A program made the position numbers and the translations under genes. Positions 8,158-17,524 of a stretch of DNA of 64,000 bases are shown piece after piece. Source of the stretch: Pseudomonas sp. ANT_J12. GTDB lineage: Bacteria; Pseudomonadota; Gammaproteobacteria; Pseudomonadales; Pseudomonadaceae. The stretch's first letter is position 1, and each line of letters starts with the position of its first letter. The notes under the pieces were generated by a model, which saw only the letters and a program-made list of their open reading frames with translations, was not told where the DNA came from and did no database searches. The DNA lies in NCBI RefSeq assembly GCF_008370045.1, contig NZ_VOBN01000007.1, forward strand, positions 124,001-188,000, in the 5' to 3' direction.

Positions 8158-9408
8158 TTAGTGGGCAACCGCAGCAGCGCCGTGTTCATCGATCAACGCA
8201 CCGTTGTGGAAACGGTCGATGGAGAAAGGTGCGGCCAATGGGTGCATTTCACCCTTGGCCAGGCTCGCGGCAAATACGTTGCCCGAGCCAGGTGTGGCCT
8301 TGAAGCCACCGGTGCCCCAACCGCAGTTGAAAAACATGTTCGGGACCGGCGTCTTGGAGATGATCGGGCACGCATCCGGCGTGGTGTCGACGATGCCGCC
8401 CCACTGCCGGTTCATTCGTACGCGGGACAGCACCGGGAACATCTCGACGATGGCCTGGATGGTGTGCTCGATCACCGGGTACGAACCACGCTGGCCGTAG
8501 CCGTTGTAGCCGTCGATACCGGCGCCGATCACCAGGTCGCCCTTGTCGGACTGGCTGATGTAACCGTGCACGGCGTTGGACATGATCACGCTGTCGATAA
8601 TCGGTTTGATCGGCTCGGACACCAGCGCTTGCAGCGGGTGGGATTCGATCGGCAGACGGAAACCGGCGAGCTTGGCCATGTGCCCAGAGTTACCGGCAGT
8701 CACCACACCGACGCGCTTGGCGCCGATGAAGCCCTTGTTGGTTTCAACGCCGATGCACACACCGTTTTCCTTGCGGAAACCGATCACTTCGGTCTGTTGG
8801 ATCAGGTCCACGCCGAGTGCGTCCGCGGCCCGGGCAAAGCCCCAGGCCACGGCATCGTGACGGGCCACGCCGCCGCGACGCTGGACGGTCGCGCCCAGCA
8901 CCGGGTAGCGGGTGTTCTTCGAGCAGTCGAGGTACGGAATCTCATCGGCCACTTGCTTGGCATCCAGCAGTTCGCCGTCCACGCCGTTGAGGCGGTTGGC
9001 GCTGACCCGACGCTCGGAATCACGGATGTCCTGCAGGGTGTGGCACAGGTTGTAGACGCCGCGCTGGGAGAACATCACGTTGTAGTTCAGGTCCTGGGAC
9101 AGGCCTTCCCACAGTTTCATCGCGTGTTCATACAGGTGCGCCGACTCGTCCCACAGGTAGTTGGAGCGAACGATGGTGGTGTTGCGCGCGGTGTTACCGC
9201 CGCCCAGCCAGCCTTTCTCGACCACAGCCACGTTGGTGATGCCGTGTTCCTTGGCCAGGTAGTAAGCCGTGGCGAGACCATGCCCGCCACCACCGACGAT
9301 GACCACGTCATAGACCTTTTTCGGGGTCGGCGTGCGCCACATTTTCTGCCAGTTTTCGTGATGGCTGAGGGAGTGTTTGAAGAGGCCGAAGCCCGAATAG
9401 CGTTGCAT
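8158..9408 (-). CDS. soxB: Sarcosine oxidase beta subunit
   Basis: A 416-residue D-amino-acid-oxidase-like flavoprotein subunit that oxidises the amine of sarcosine at FAD and carries covalent FMN. The FAD-binding motif VIVGGGGHGLATAYYLA lies near residue 36. The GGVARHDAVAWGF segment contains the histidine (about 184) expected to hold FMN covalently. Two ATGs are possible (9414 and 9408); I chose MQRYSG because GGAG lies about 9 bases upstream, against 3 for the other. It follows glyA closely (24 bases) in the same operon. Confidence 0.96.
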   Translation of the reverse strand: MQRYSGFGLFKHSLSHHENWQKMWRTPTPKKVYDVVIVGGGGHGLATAYYLAKEHGITNVAVVEKGWLGGGNTARNTTIVRSNYLWDESAHLYEHAMKLWEGLSQDLNYNVMFSQRGVYNLCHTLQDIRDSERRVSANRLNGVDGELLDAKQVADEIPYLDCSKNTRYPVLGATVQRRGGVARHDAVAWGFARAADALGVDLIQQTEVIGFRKENGVCIGVETNKGFIGAKRVGVVTAGNSGHMAKLAGFRLPIESHPLQALVSEPIKPIIDSVIMSNAVHGYISQSDKGDLVIGAGIDGYNGYGQRGSYPVIEHTIQAIVEMFPVLSRVRMNRQWGGIVDTTPDACPIISKTPVPNMFFNCGWGTGGFKATPGSGNVFAASLAKGEMHPLAAPFSIDRFHNGALIDEHGAAAVAH

Positions 9409-9431
9409 AGTCATTTACTCCAAAACCGCGC

Positions 9432-10685
9432 TCAGCGATAAACCGGGAAGTCCGCGCACAGGGCTGCCACTTGCTGCGCCACATTCGCTTCAACGTCGGC
9501 ATCGCCGAGGTTGTCGAGGATGTCGCAGATCCAGCCGGCCAGCGTCACGCACTGGGTGACTTTGAAGCCGCGCGTGGTCACCGCCGGGGTGCCGATGCGC
9601 AGGCCAGAGGTCACGAACGGCGACTGTGGATCGTTCGGCACAGCGTTCTTGTTCACGGTGATGTGGGCGCGACCGAGGGCGGCGTCCGCATCTTTACCGG
9701 TGAGGCCCTGACGGATCAGGCTGACCAGGAACAGGTGATTGTCAGTACCGCCGGACACTACATCGTAGCCGCGTTTGATAAACACGCCGGCCATGGCCTG
9801 GGCGTTGTCGATCACTTGTTGTTGGTAAGCCTTGAAACCAGGCTCCAGCGCTTCCTTGAAGCACACCGCTTTACCGGCGATGACGTGCATCAGCGGGCCG
9901 CCTTGGGCGCCGGGGAATACGGCGGAGTTGAGCTTTTTCTCGATTTCTTCGTTGGCCTTGCACAGGATCAGGCCGCCACGTGGACCGCGCAGGGTCTTGT
10001 GGGTAGTGGTGGTGACCACGTCGGCGTACGGCAGCGGGTTCGGGTACAGGCCAGCGGCGACCAGACCGGCCACGTGGGCCATGTCGACGAACAGCAGCGC
10101 ACCGACCTTATCGGCGATCTGACGGAAGCGCGGGAAGTCGAGGGTCTTGGAGTAAGCCGAGAACCCGGCGACGATCATTTTCGGCTTGCACTCGACGGCC
10201 AGGCGTTCGACTTCGTCGTAGTCGATCAGACCGGTCTTGGTGTCGATACCGTACTGCACGGCGTTGTAGAGCTTGCCCGAGGACGACACTTTGGCGCCGT
10301 GGGTCAGGTGACCGCCGTGGGCCAGGCTCATGCCGAGGATGGTGTCGCCCGGCTGGATCAGGGCCAGGTACACGGCGCTGTTGGCGGAGGAACCGGAGTG
10401 CGGCTGGACGTTGGCGTAATCGGCGCCGAACAGTTGCTTGGCGCGTTCGATGGCCAGGGCCTCGACCTTGTCCACGTGCTCACAGCCACCGTAGTAGCGC
10501 TTGCCCGGATAACCTTCGGCGTATTTGTTGGTCAGGCCACTGCCTTGCGCTTCCATGACGCGTTTGCTGGTGTAGTTCTCTGACGCGATCAGCTCGATGT
10601 GATCTTCCTGGCGTTGCTCCTCGGCATTCATCGCCGCCAGCAGTGCATCGTCGTAGCCCTTGATCTGGTCTTGCTTGCTGAACAT
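9432..10685 (-). CDS. glyA: Serine hydroxymethyltransferase
   Basis: A 417-residue PLP enzyme that interconverts serine and glycine with 5,10-methylene-THF. The PLP-lysine motif is seen in TTTTHKTLRGPRGG, with HVAGLVAAG upstream. The frame is open far upstream, but MFSKQDQIKGYDDAL is the natural start of Pseudomonas GlyA. It is the first gene of the sarcosine operon. The pairing makes sense: SoxBDAG yields glycine and methylene-THF, which GlyA joins into serine for SdaB. This would be the pathway-specific copy, since pseudomonads usually carry more than one glyA. Confidence 0.95.
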   Translation of the reverse strand: MFSKQDQIKGYDDALLAAMNAEEQRQEDHIELIASENYTSKRVMEAQGSGLTNKYAEGYPGKRYYGGCEHVDKVEALAIERAKQLFGADYANVQPHSGSSANSAVYLALIQPGDTILGMSLAHGGHLTHGAKVSSSGKLYNAVQYGIDTKTGLIDYDEVERLAVECKPKMIVAGFSAYSKTLDFPRFRQIADKVGALLFVDMAHVAGLVAAGLYPNPLPYADVVTTTTHKTLRGPRGGLILCKANEEIEKKLNSAVFPGAQGGPLMHVIAGKAVCFKEALEPGFKAYQQQVIDNAQAMAGVFIKRGYDVVSGGTDNHLFLVSLIRQGLTGKDADAALGRAHITVNKNAVPNDPQSPFVTSGLRIGTPAVTTRGFKVTQCVTLAGWICDILDNLGDADVEANVAQQVAALCADFPVYR

Positions 10686-11007
10686 CGCGTCTCTCCCAGC
10701 GGCGGCTTGTGCGCCTTTCGTCTCGGTGAGGCACGTACCTTTCGGCAGTGCCCTTTGGATGCGATGGTATGACCGGCGCAGACAGGTCAAATGCCTATGG
10801 ACGCCACGCAAAGGTGCGTTTACGACATGGATCAAAATGGCTGCGTCCTGTGGCGAGGGAGCTTGCTTGTGGCGAGGGGGCTTGCCCCCGTTCGGCTGCG
10901 CAGCAGTCGTAAAAAACCCGGGACTGCAATGTCTTGATCTGGGGCCGCTTCGCAGCCCAACGGGGGCAAGCCCCCTCGCCACAAAAGCCCCATCCACAGA
11001 AACGGCA
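10686..11007. other. Promoter-bearing gap upstream of glyA with REPIN type C
   Basis: A 322-base gap between glyA and the TraX-like gene, both on the minus strand. About 10849-10985 is a type C repeat. The part near glyA (10686-10848) should hold the operon promoter and regulator sites. ACGCCA at 10801 and ACGACA at 10822 are 21 bp apart, a weak match to the direct-repeat spacing seen upstream of gbcA and cbcX. No small gene seen. Confidence 0.5.
10849..10985. repeat. REPIN type C (TGTGGCGAGGGGGCTTGCCCCC family)
   Basis: Inverted arms TGTGGCGAGGGGGCTTGCCC and GGGCAAGCCCCCTCGCCACA enclose about 70 bp. A partial extra copy (TGTGGCGAGGGAGCTTGC) precedes the left arm. Two further members lie at 39172 and 42775. 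Confidence 0.85.
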
Positions 11008-11724
11008 TCAGGCAATGAGTTGGCGTAACGCCAACAGGGCGAGGAAGTGCGCGGGATAGAGCGCGTACGCCCAACGACGCATGGGCGGTGGCTTGAGGCT
11101 ACGAGCGTGTTGCAGTAGCAATACACCGATCAGTGGCGCAATCAGACAAGCGGCAATACCGAAAATCGCCGCGCTGTTCCCCATCCGCGCCGCGCCATAC
11201 AGCACCTGCCATTGATTCGCCGCCAGGCACACCAGCCCCGGCAACAGGCTGAAATACCAGGGCCGGCGGATCACCAGCAGCATCGCCAGCGGCAACAGCA
11301 CGCCGAAGAAACCGAACATCAGTCGCTCCGGGAACACCAGCGCAAGCAACACCGCGCCGATCGCCAGCCATCGCGATTGAAGTGTCGGCTGCTGCCAGCC
11401 CCGCGCCACCAGCAAGCCGAGTACCAGCGTGGGCATCACATTGAAGGTGTCGGGATCGGGAATGTAGATCCGGTAGGGAATTTCGCTGATGGCGCTGAAT
11501 ACGATCAACCACCCCAAGTAACGCCACTGACCCGTTGCAGTGGCTGCACGCGCCCGCGCCAGATTCGTCGCCATTGCCAGACAAAACCACGGAAACGCCA
11601 ACCGCCCCGGCACATACAGAAAATCGACGGAGTAACCGACATATCGCAGGTGATCGAGCACCATGCTCAGCAGCGCCAGCCACTTGAGCAGATCCAGCGC
11701 GCCGTCCCGTGGCGTCATGTGCAT
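11008..11724 (-). CDS. TraX family membrane protein
   Basis: A 238-residue polytopic membrane protein with about seven hydrophobic segments. The start region DLLKWLALLSMVLDHLRY and the later GRLAFPWFCLAMATNLARA match the TraX family, named after the F-pilin N-acetylase. There are no conjugation genes nearby, so pilin is unlikely to be its substrate; chromosomal TraX homologues may acylate other molecules. It lies between glyA and the threonine aldolase gene, the same place as P. aeruginosa PA5414 as I recall it. Confidence 0.8.
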   Translation of the reverse strand: MHMTPRDGALDLLKWLALLSMVLDHLRYVGYSVDFLYVPGRLAFPWFCLAMATNLARARAATATGQWRYLGWLIVFSAISEIPYRIYIPDPDTFNVMPTLVLGLLVARGWQQPTLQSRWLAIGAVLLALVFPERLMFGFFGVLLPLAMLLVIRRPWYFSLLPGLVCLAANQWQVLYGAARMGNSAAIFGIAACLIAPLIGVLLLQHARSLKPPPMRRWAYALYPAHFLALLALRQLIA

Positions 11725-11855
11725 AATTGCCCGTCAACTGTGTACATTTCTGACAGCATCACTGCGTGTGCTCCCCGGACGATCTTCGGTAAAGTGCGCA
11801 CCATCATTGACCACAAGTCCCTTCACCATAAGGGCCTTGAACACGGAATCAGGCC

Positions 11856-12896
11856 ATGACCGATAAGAGCCAACAATTTGCCAGCGACAACTATTCCGGT
11901 ATCTGCCCTGAAGCCTGGGCAGCCATGGAACAGGCCAACCACGGCCACCAGCGCGCCTATGGCGACGACGAATGGACCGCCCGCGCGTCCGACGATTTCC
12001 GCAAATTGTTTGAAACCGACTGCGAAGTGTTCTTCGCGTTCAACGGCACTGCCGCTAACTCTTTGGCCCTGTCGTCGCTGTGCCAGAGTTACCACAGCGT
12101 GATCTGCTCGGAAACCGCCCACGTCGAAACCGACGAATGCGGCGCCCCGGAGTTTTTCTCCAACGGTTCCAAATTGCTGGTCGCGCGCACTGAAAACGGC
12201 AAGCTGACCCCGGAATCGATCCGCGAAGTCGCGCTCAAGCGCCAGGACATCCACTACCCGAAACCCCGCGTCGTGACCCTGACCCAGGCGACCGAAGTCG
12301 GCAGCGTCTACACCCCGGAAGAAATCCGCGCCATCAGCGTCACCTGCAAAGAGCTGGGCCTGAACCTGCACATGGACGGCGCGCGCTTCTCCAACGCCTG
12401 CGCCTTCCTCGGTTGCACCCCGGCGGACCTGACCTGGAAGGCCGGCGTCGATGTGTTGTGCTTCGGCGGCACGAAAAACGGCATGGCCGTGGGCGAGGCG
12501 ATCCTGTTCTTCAACCACAAACTGGCGGAAGACTTCGACTACCGCTGCAAACAGGCCGGGCAACTGGCCTCGAAGATGCGTTTCCTCTCGGCCCCGTGGG
12601 TCGGCATCCTGGAAAACGACGCCTGGCTCAAATACGCCCAACACGCCAACCGCTGCGCGCAACTGCTGGCGGAACTGGTCAGCGACATCCAGGGCGTGGA
12701 ACTGATGCTCCCGGTACAGGCCAACGGTGTGTTCCTGCAACTCTCGGAACCCGCCATCGCCGCCCTGACCGCCAAGGGCTGGCGCTTCTACACCTTCATC
12801 GGCAACGGCGGCGCGCGCTTCATGTGCTCGTGGGACACCGAAGAAGAGCGCGTACGCGAACTCGCAACGGACATCCGCGAAGTCATGTCCCGCTAA
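11856..12896 (+). CDS. ltaE: Low-specificity L-threonine aldolase
   Basis: A 346-residue fold-type-I PLP enzyme that cleaves L-threonine and L-allo-threonine to glycine and acetaldehyde. The PLP-lysine motif is FGGTKNGMAVGEA near residue 210, and LHMDGARFSNACAFL supplies the cofactor-binding Asp and Arg. Length matches the Pseudomonas enzyme. It is transcribed away from the glyA operon and adds to the local glycine/serine metabolism. A REPIN starts 12 bases after its stop codon. Confidence 0.93.
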   Translation: MTDKSQQFASDNYSGICPEAWAAMEQANHGHQRAYGDDEWTARASDDFRKLFETDCEVFFAFNGTAANSLALSSLCQSYHSVICSETAHVETDECGAPEFFSNGSKLLVARTENGKLTPESIREVALKRQDIHYPKPRVVTLTQATEVGSVYTPEEIRAISVTCKELGLNLHMDGARFSNACAFLGCTPADLTWKAGVDVLCFGGTKNGMAVGEAILFFNHKLAEDFDYRCKQAGQLASKMRFLSAPWVGILENDAWLKYAQHANRCAQLLAELVSDIQGVELMLPVQANGVFLQLSEPAIAALTAKGWRFYTFIGNGGARFMCSWDTEEERVRELATDIREVMSR

Positions 12897-12907
12897 GCCC
12901 CGACACC

Positions 12908-13044
12908 GATCGTTCCCACGCTCCGCGTGGGAATGCAGCCCGTGACGCTCCGCGTCACAAGCGGAGTCTGGCCTTGCGCTGGCGGTGAAGCTGGAACGCG
13001 GAGCGTCCCTGGAGGCATTCCCACGCGGAGCGTGGGAACGATCA
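12908..13044. repeat. REPIN type A, left flank of the RAYT gene
   Basis: A 137-bp element from GATCGTTCCCACGC to GCGTGGGAACGATCA with inner hairpins (GTGACGCTCCGCGTCAC). It is identical in length to 13688-13824 and differs by one base (T at 13033 versus G at 13813); the two copies are exactly 780 bp apart. Confidence 0.95.
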
Positions 13045-13147
13045 GTGGAGGCGCGTCGCCATTTCCCACGCGCTTCGCGGCGCCGTCCGCTAGCCTGACG
13101 TCAAAACCCGGCTCACCCTAGTCATCCCTTCGCAATGGAATGCACCT

Positions 13148-13681
13148 ATGGGCCGAAGCCGCTACACCATCACCGAACCTGACAAACCCCACTTCCTCAC
13201 CTGCACCCTCCTGGAATGGCTCCCGCTGTTCATCCGGCCTTATATCGTCGATCACCTGCTCAATTGCTGGCGTTATCAGCAAACGCATCAGGATTTAAAG
13301 CTGTATGGCTATGTGGTCCTGGAAAACCATCTGCACTTCGTCGCACAAGCTCCAGACCTGAGTAAATGCCTCCACCAGTTCAAATCCTTCACTGCCCGAC
13401 AAATCCTGGACGATTTGCAAAGCAAAGGGGCTGAACGCGCATTGCAGCGTCTGCGGTTCAGTAAACGGGCGCACAAGAAGGATCGCGTTTATCAGCTGTG
13501 GCAGGAGGGTTCACATGCCGAGATGGTGCTCAGCGAAACAGTGATGCGCCAGAAGCTGGATTACATCCATTACAACCCGGTGAAGCGTGGGTATGTGGAC
13601 TTACCGGAACAGTGGAGGTACTCAAGCGCCCGAGATTACGCAGGTCAGGAAGGACTGATCGAAATACAGCGGTGGTACTGA
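13148..13681 (+). CDS. REP-associated tyrosine transposase (RAYT)
   Basis: A 177-residue single-domain HUH-type nuclease of the IS200/IS605-related RAYT family, thought to act on REP hairpins. The HUH pair is seen in VLENHLHFVAQ (about residue 60). The catalytic tyrosine lies in the conserved KLDYIHYNPVKRGYV motif near residue 140. It is flanked by two near-identical type A REPINs, the classic arrangement of a RAYT and its cognate repeats. The other type A copies in the window are therefore its probable substrates. No strong ribosome site precedes the ATG. Confidence 0.92.
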   Translation: MGRSRYTITEPDKPHFLTCTLLEWLPLFIRPYIVDHLLNCWRYQQTHQDLKLYGYVVLENHLHFVAQAPDLSKCLHQFKSFTARQILDDLQSKGAERALQRLRFSKRAHKKDRVYQLWQEGSHAEMVLSETVMRQKLDYIHYNPVKRGYVDLPEQWRYSSARDYAGQEGLIEIQRWY

Positions 13682-13686
13682 CACGT

Positions 13687-13824
13687 TGATCGTTCCCACG
13701 CTCCGCGTGGGAATGCAGCCCGTGACGCTCCGCGTCACAAGCGGAGTCTGGCCTTGCGCTGGCGGTGAAGCTGGAACGCGGAGCGTCCCTGGAGGCATTC
13801 CCACGCGGAGCGGGGGAACGATCA
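13687..13824. repeat. REPIN type A, right flank of the RAYT gene
   Basis: The direct-repeat partner of 12908-13044, starting 6 bases after the RAYT stop codon. The single substitution falls in the outer palindrome (GCGGGGG instead of GCGTGGG), which weakens that stem slightly. Confidence 0.95.
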
Positions 13825-13895
13825 TCGTCGATCATCGCGGCACGCGTCTTGGACTACATTGAATCGCTCAGACAATAACAATCAGGAGCGCCCCC

Positions 13896-14720
13896 ATGTC
13901 CCTTCAAGGCAAAACCCTGTTCATCACCGGCGCCAGCCGTGGCATCGGGCGCGAGATTGCGCTGCGGGCCGCGCGGGACGGGGCCAATATTGTGATTGCG
14001 GCTAAAAGTGCCGAGGCGCATGCCAAGTTGCCGGGGACGATTTTCAGCGTGGCGCAGGAAGTTGAAGCGGCGGGTGGCCAGGCGTTGGCGTTGCAGGTGG
14101 ATGTGCGCGATGAAGTCGCGGTGCGGGAGGCCTTGGCCCGGGCCAATGAACATTTCGGCGGGATTGATGCGCTGGTCAACAATGCCGGGGCGATCAAGTT
14201 GACCGGGGTTCAGCACATCGAACTCAAGCGCTTCGACCTGATGCACCAGATCAACACCCGCGCCGTGCTGCTGTGCAGCCAGGCGGCCCTGCCCTATCTG
14301 AAAAAATCCAATGGCCACATCCTCAACCTGTCGCCGCCGCTGAACCTGGCGACGAAATGGTTCGCGCAATACAGTCCCTACACCGTGACCAAGTACGGCA
14401 TGAGCATGCTGACGCTGGGAATGAGCGAGGAATTTGCCAATTACGGCATTAGCGTCAACTCGCTATGGCCGCAAACCATGATCGCCACGGCGGCCATCGA
14501 GTTTCAGCTCGGCTCGCGAGAATCGTTCAAACACGCACGAACGCCGGCGATCATGGCGGACGCCGCGCACATCATTCTGGACAGCAGCGGTCGCAGCATG
14601 ACCGGGCGGTTGTTGATTGATGAGGAGGTTTTGCGCGAAAGCGGAGTGACGGAGTTCGAGGGGTATCGGTTTGAACCGGGCTCCATCGACAAACTGATGC
14701 CGGATCTGTTTGTCGACTGA
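13896..14720 (+). CDS. SDR family oxidoreductase (HSDL2-like)
   Basis: A 274-residue short-chain dehydrogenase. The nucleotide-binding motif TGASRGIG is at residues 11-18, NNAGAIKL near 90, and the catalytic Tyr-x3-Lys is YTVTKYG near 160. The catalytic serine position reads LNLSPPLNL, as in hydroxysteroid-dehydrogenase-like 2 proteins. Residues after about 225 form a family-typical tail (EGYRFEPGSIDKLMPDLF). An AGGAG sequence precedes the ATG. Substrate unknown; HSDL2-like proteins are linked to lipid or acyl-CoA metabolism. It lies between the RAYT and gbcB with no clear operon partner. Confidence 0.85.
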   Translation: MSLQGKTLFITGASRGIGREIALRAARDGANIVIAAKSAEAHAKLPGTIFSVAQEVEAAGGQALALQVDVRDEVAVREALARANEHFGGIDALVNNAGAIKLTGVQHIELKRFDLMHQINTRAVLLCSQAALPYLKKSNGHILNLSPPLNLATKWFAQYSPYTVTKYGMSMLTLGMSEEFANYGISVNSLWPQTMIATAAIEFQLGSRESFKHARTPAIMADAAHIILDSSGRSMTGRLLIDEEVLRESGVTEFEGYRFEPGSIDKLMPDLFVD

Positions 14721-14837
14721 AAAGCGAACCCTGGAGCTGCCGGAGGCTGCGATTTTTTGATCTTGATCCTGAAAACAAGATCAAAAGATCGCAGCCTCGT
14801 TTCACTCGACAGCTCCTACAAGGTTATTGCGCGAGCT

Positions 14838-15938
14838 TCAAAAATCGATCCGCACGTCGCCCTTCGGCACGCTGCAGCACGACAGGATGTAACCCTCGGC
14901 CTCGTCTTCCTCGGTGATCCCGCCGTTGTGGTCCATTTCGACCTCGCCCCCCAGCTTCATTACCTTGCATGTCCCGCAGATCCCCATCCCGCACGCCTTT
15001 GGAATCAGCAAGCCCAGCTTGGCCGCCGCCGCATGCACGGTTTCACCCGGGGCCACCCGAATGCTCTTGCCGGACGAGATAAATTCGACTTGATGCAGGT
15101 CCGCCAAATCGACTTCCGGCGCGTCGGCAGCAATTTCCGCCTGCTCTACCGCATCGGCACGGGCTTCCGCTGGCGTGGCGCCGAAGGATTCCTCGTGATA
15201 ACGGCTCATGTCGAAACCGGCCGCCTCGAGCATACGTTTGACCGCGTTCATGTACGGCGTCGGGCCGCAACAGAACACTTCGCGCTCCATGAAGTCCGGC
15301 GCCATCAGTTCCAGCATCTTGTGGTTCAGGTAGCCGCGATAACCGGCCCATGGCTCGCCCAGACCGTGCTTCTCGCAGATCAGGTGCAGGCTGAAGTTAT
15401 CGATCCGCGACGCCATGTGTTCCAGCTCGCGGTGATAGATGATGTCTTTGGGCGAACGGGCGCTGTGGATAAACACCATGTCGACGTTGCCGTTGGTGTC
15501 GTAGAACCAGCGCGCCATGGACATGACCGGCGTGATCCCGACGCCACCGCTGAGGTAGAGCACCTTCGGCGCGGTGAAGTCCATGGCGTTGAACAGCCCG
15601 ACCGGCCCGTGCACCGCCAGCTCCTGGCCTTCGTGCAGGGTGTCGTGCAACCAGTTGGAGACCTTGCCCCCCGGCACGCGCTTGATGGTCACCGAAAAGC
15701 TGTACGGCACCGACGGCGAACTGGAAATGGTGTAGGAACGCATGATCGGCACGCCGTCGATTTCCAGCTCCAGGGTCACGAACTGCCCGGGCTTGAAGAA
15801 GAACAGGATTGGCTGATCGGCCATAAAGCAGAAGGTGCGCACGTCCCAGGTTTCCTGGATGACTTTGACGCAACGGACGATGTGTCGACCATTGGCCCAG
15901 GTCTGGGTGGTTACCGGATTCAGGAAGCTGTTGGACAT
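14838..15938 (-). CDS. gbcB: Glycine betaine demethylase reductase subunit
   Basis: A 366-residue reductase that passes electrons from NAD(P)H to the Rieske oxygenase GbcA. An FAD-binding ferredoxin-reductase domain (RSYT at 67-70) and an NAD domain (YLSGGVGITPVMSM) are followed by a C-terminal plant-type [2Fe-2S] domain with C316, C321, C324 and C354. I took MSNSFLNPV as start rather than the slightly earlier ATG. It is divergent from gbcA across a 282-bp shared control region, as in P. aeruginosa, where both are GbdR-controlled. Confidence 0.95.
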   Translation of the reverse strand: MSNSFLNPVTTQTWANGRHIVRCVKVIQETWDVRTFCFMADQPILFFFKPGQFVTLELEIDGVPIMRSYTISSSPSVPYSFSVTIKRVPGGKVSNWLHDTLHEGQELAVHGPVGLFNAMDFTAPKVLYLSGGVGITPVMSMARWFYDTNGNVDMVFIHSARSPKDIIYHRELEHMASRIDNFSLHLICEKHGLGEPWAGYRGYLNHKMLELMAPDFMEREVFCCGPTPYMNAVKRMLEAAGFDMSRYHEESFGATPAEARADAVEQAEIAADAPEVDLADLHQVEFISSGKSIRVAPGETVHAAAAKLGLLIPKACGMGICGTCKVMKLGGEVEMDHNGGITEEDEAEGYILSCCSVPKGDVRIDF

Positions 15939-16012
15939 GCTGTTCTCCACCGCCGATGGTCGGCCTTATGTTGGCGATTCTGCGTATAGCGCGAGCCACC
16001 CATTTACCTATC

Positions 16013-16038
16013 TGCGACATTCACATACTTATCGCGAC
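16013..16038. promoter_or_regulatory. Candidate GbdR site between gbcB and gbcA
   Basis: TGCGAC at 16013-16018 and CGCGAC at 16033-16038 form a direct repeat 20 bp apart, the spacing expected for the two helix-turn-helix motifs of an AraC-family activator. It lies in the divergent gbcB/gbcA gap. That GbdR controls these genes is known from P. aeruginosa; this particular site is inferred. Confidence 0.35.
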
Positions 16039-16220
16039 CAGCCCCCAACTACCGGGGGTTGCGCGTCGGGAACAGATTGGGCCATGTCGCCCATGGATAA
16101 GGTTCAGGGATGCGCCGGCCCCACACTCGCTCCACACAACTACAGTTTCTTTACGCCTTGCGATGTAACCGTATCAGCCACTTTCGCCGGCCTCACAGAA
16201 AGGCCTTGAGGATCAAATCG

Positions 16221-17516
16221 ATGGACGTCACCGCAAAAATCAGCCTGGGCGATCCGCTGGAACCCGCACGCAAGGCCACCGCGCAGATGCTGCAAGAGCG
16301 CGAGCGCACTTTCTCGCTGCCACAGCCGTTTTACTCTGACGAACGGCTGTTTGATATCGATATGCAGGAGATCTTCCAGAAAGAGTGGTTGATCGCCGGC
16401 ATGACCTGCGAAATCCCGGCCAAGGGCAACTACCTGACCCTGCAAGTCGGCAAGAACCCGATCATCGTGATCCGCGGCGCCGACGGCGTGGTGCACGCAT
16501 TCCACAACGTCTGCCGCCACCGTGGCTCGCGGCTGTGCACCAGTGAAAAAGGCAAAGTCGCCAAGCTGGTCTGCCACTACCACCAGTGGACCTACGAGCT
16601 GGACGGTCGCCTGCTGTTCGCCGGCACCGAAATGGGCGCCGACTTCGACATGAAGCAGTACGGCCTCAAACCGGTGAGCGTGAAGACCGCTGGCGGCTAC
16701 ATCTTTATCAGCCTGTCGGAAAACCCGCCGGCCATTGATGACTTCCTGTCGACGCTGAACCATTACATGGAACCGTACGACATGGAGAACACCAAGGTGG
16801 CGATCCAGACCACCTTGTTCGAAAAGGCCAACTGGAAACTGGTGCTGGAAAACAACCGCGAGTGCTACCACTGCAACGCGTCGCACCCGGAACTGTTGAA
16901 AACCCTGCTGGAATGGGACGACGTCACCGACCCGCGCGCCGACCAGGCGTTCAAGGACCACGTCGCCGCCTCCGCCGCTGCCTGGGAAGCCGAGAAGATC
17001 CCTTACGCCCACGCCAGTTTCGGCCTGCGTAACCGCATCGTGCGCATGCCGCTGCTCAAGGGCACCGTGTCGATGACCCTCGATGGCAAACAGGGCTGCG
17101 CCAAACTCATGGGCCGGATCAAGAACCCGGACCTCGGCTCGATGCGCATCCTGCACCTGCCGCACTCGTGGAACCACTGCATGGGCGACCACATCATCGT
17201 GTTCACCGTGTGGCCAATCAGCGCACAGGAAACCATGGTCACCACCAAGTGGATCGTGCACAAGGATGCCGTCGAAGGCGTGGATTACGACGTCGAGCGC
17301 ATGCGCAAAGTCTGGGATGCGACCAACGACCAGGACCGGCGCCTGGCGGAAGAGAACCAGCGCGGGATCAACTCCACGGCTTACCAGCCTGGGCCTTACT
17401 CCAAGACTTATGAGTTTGGCGTGGTGAATTTTGTGGATTGGTACAGCGAGCGGTTGTTGAACAACCTCGGGGCGGAGCCTGCGCCTTACCTCAAAGGCGT
17501 GCCGGTTCAGGGCTGA
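16221..17516 (+). CDS. gbcA: Glycine betaine demethylase, Rieske oxygenase subunit
   Basis: A 431-residue Rieske non-haem iron oxygenase that demethylates glycine betaine to dimethylglycine, releasing formaldehyde. Rieske [2Fe-2S] ligands are C98, H100, C118 and H121. The mononuclear iron site includes H217 and H222 in ECYHCNASHPELL. The frame extends upstream, but MDVTAK is preceded by a GAGG sequence at good spacing and matches the known protein. It needs GbcB as reductase. A type A REPIN begins 9 bases after the stop. Confidence 0.96.
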   Translation: MDVTAKISLGDPLEPARKATAQMLQERERTFSLPQPFYSDERLFDIDMQEIFQKEWLIAGMTCEIPAKGNYLTLQVGKNPIIVIRGADGVVHAFHNVCRHRGSRLCTSEKGKVAKLVCHYHQWTYELDGRLLFAGTEMGADFDMKQYGLKPVSVKTAGGYIFISLSENPPAIDDFLSTLNHYMEPYDMENTKVAIQTTLFEKANWKLVLENNRECYHCNASHPELLKTLLEWDDVTDPRADQAFKDHVAASAAAWEAEKIPYAHASFGLRNRIVRMPLLKGTVSMTLDGKQGCAKLMGRIKNPDLGSMRILHLPHSWNHCMGDHIIVFTVWPISAQETMVTTKWIVHKDAVEGVDYDVERMRKVWDATNDQDRRLAEENQRGINSTAYQPGPYSKTYEFGVVNFVDWYSERLLNNLGAEPAPYLKGVPVQG

Positions 17517-17524
17517 CCTGAGCA

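Noticed and set aside
11008..11724. Conjugation or integrative element indicated by a TraX-like gene
   Set aside because: No other transfer, integrase or attachment features are nearby, and the gene holds a conserved chromosomal position between glyA and the threonine aldolase gene.
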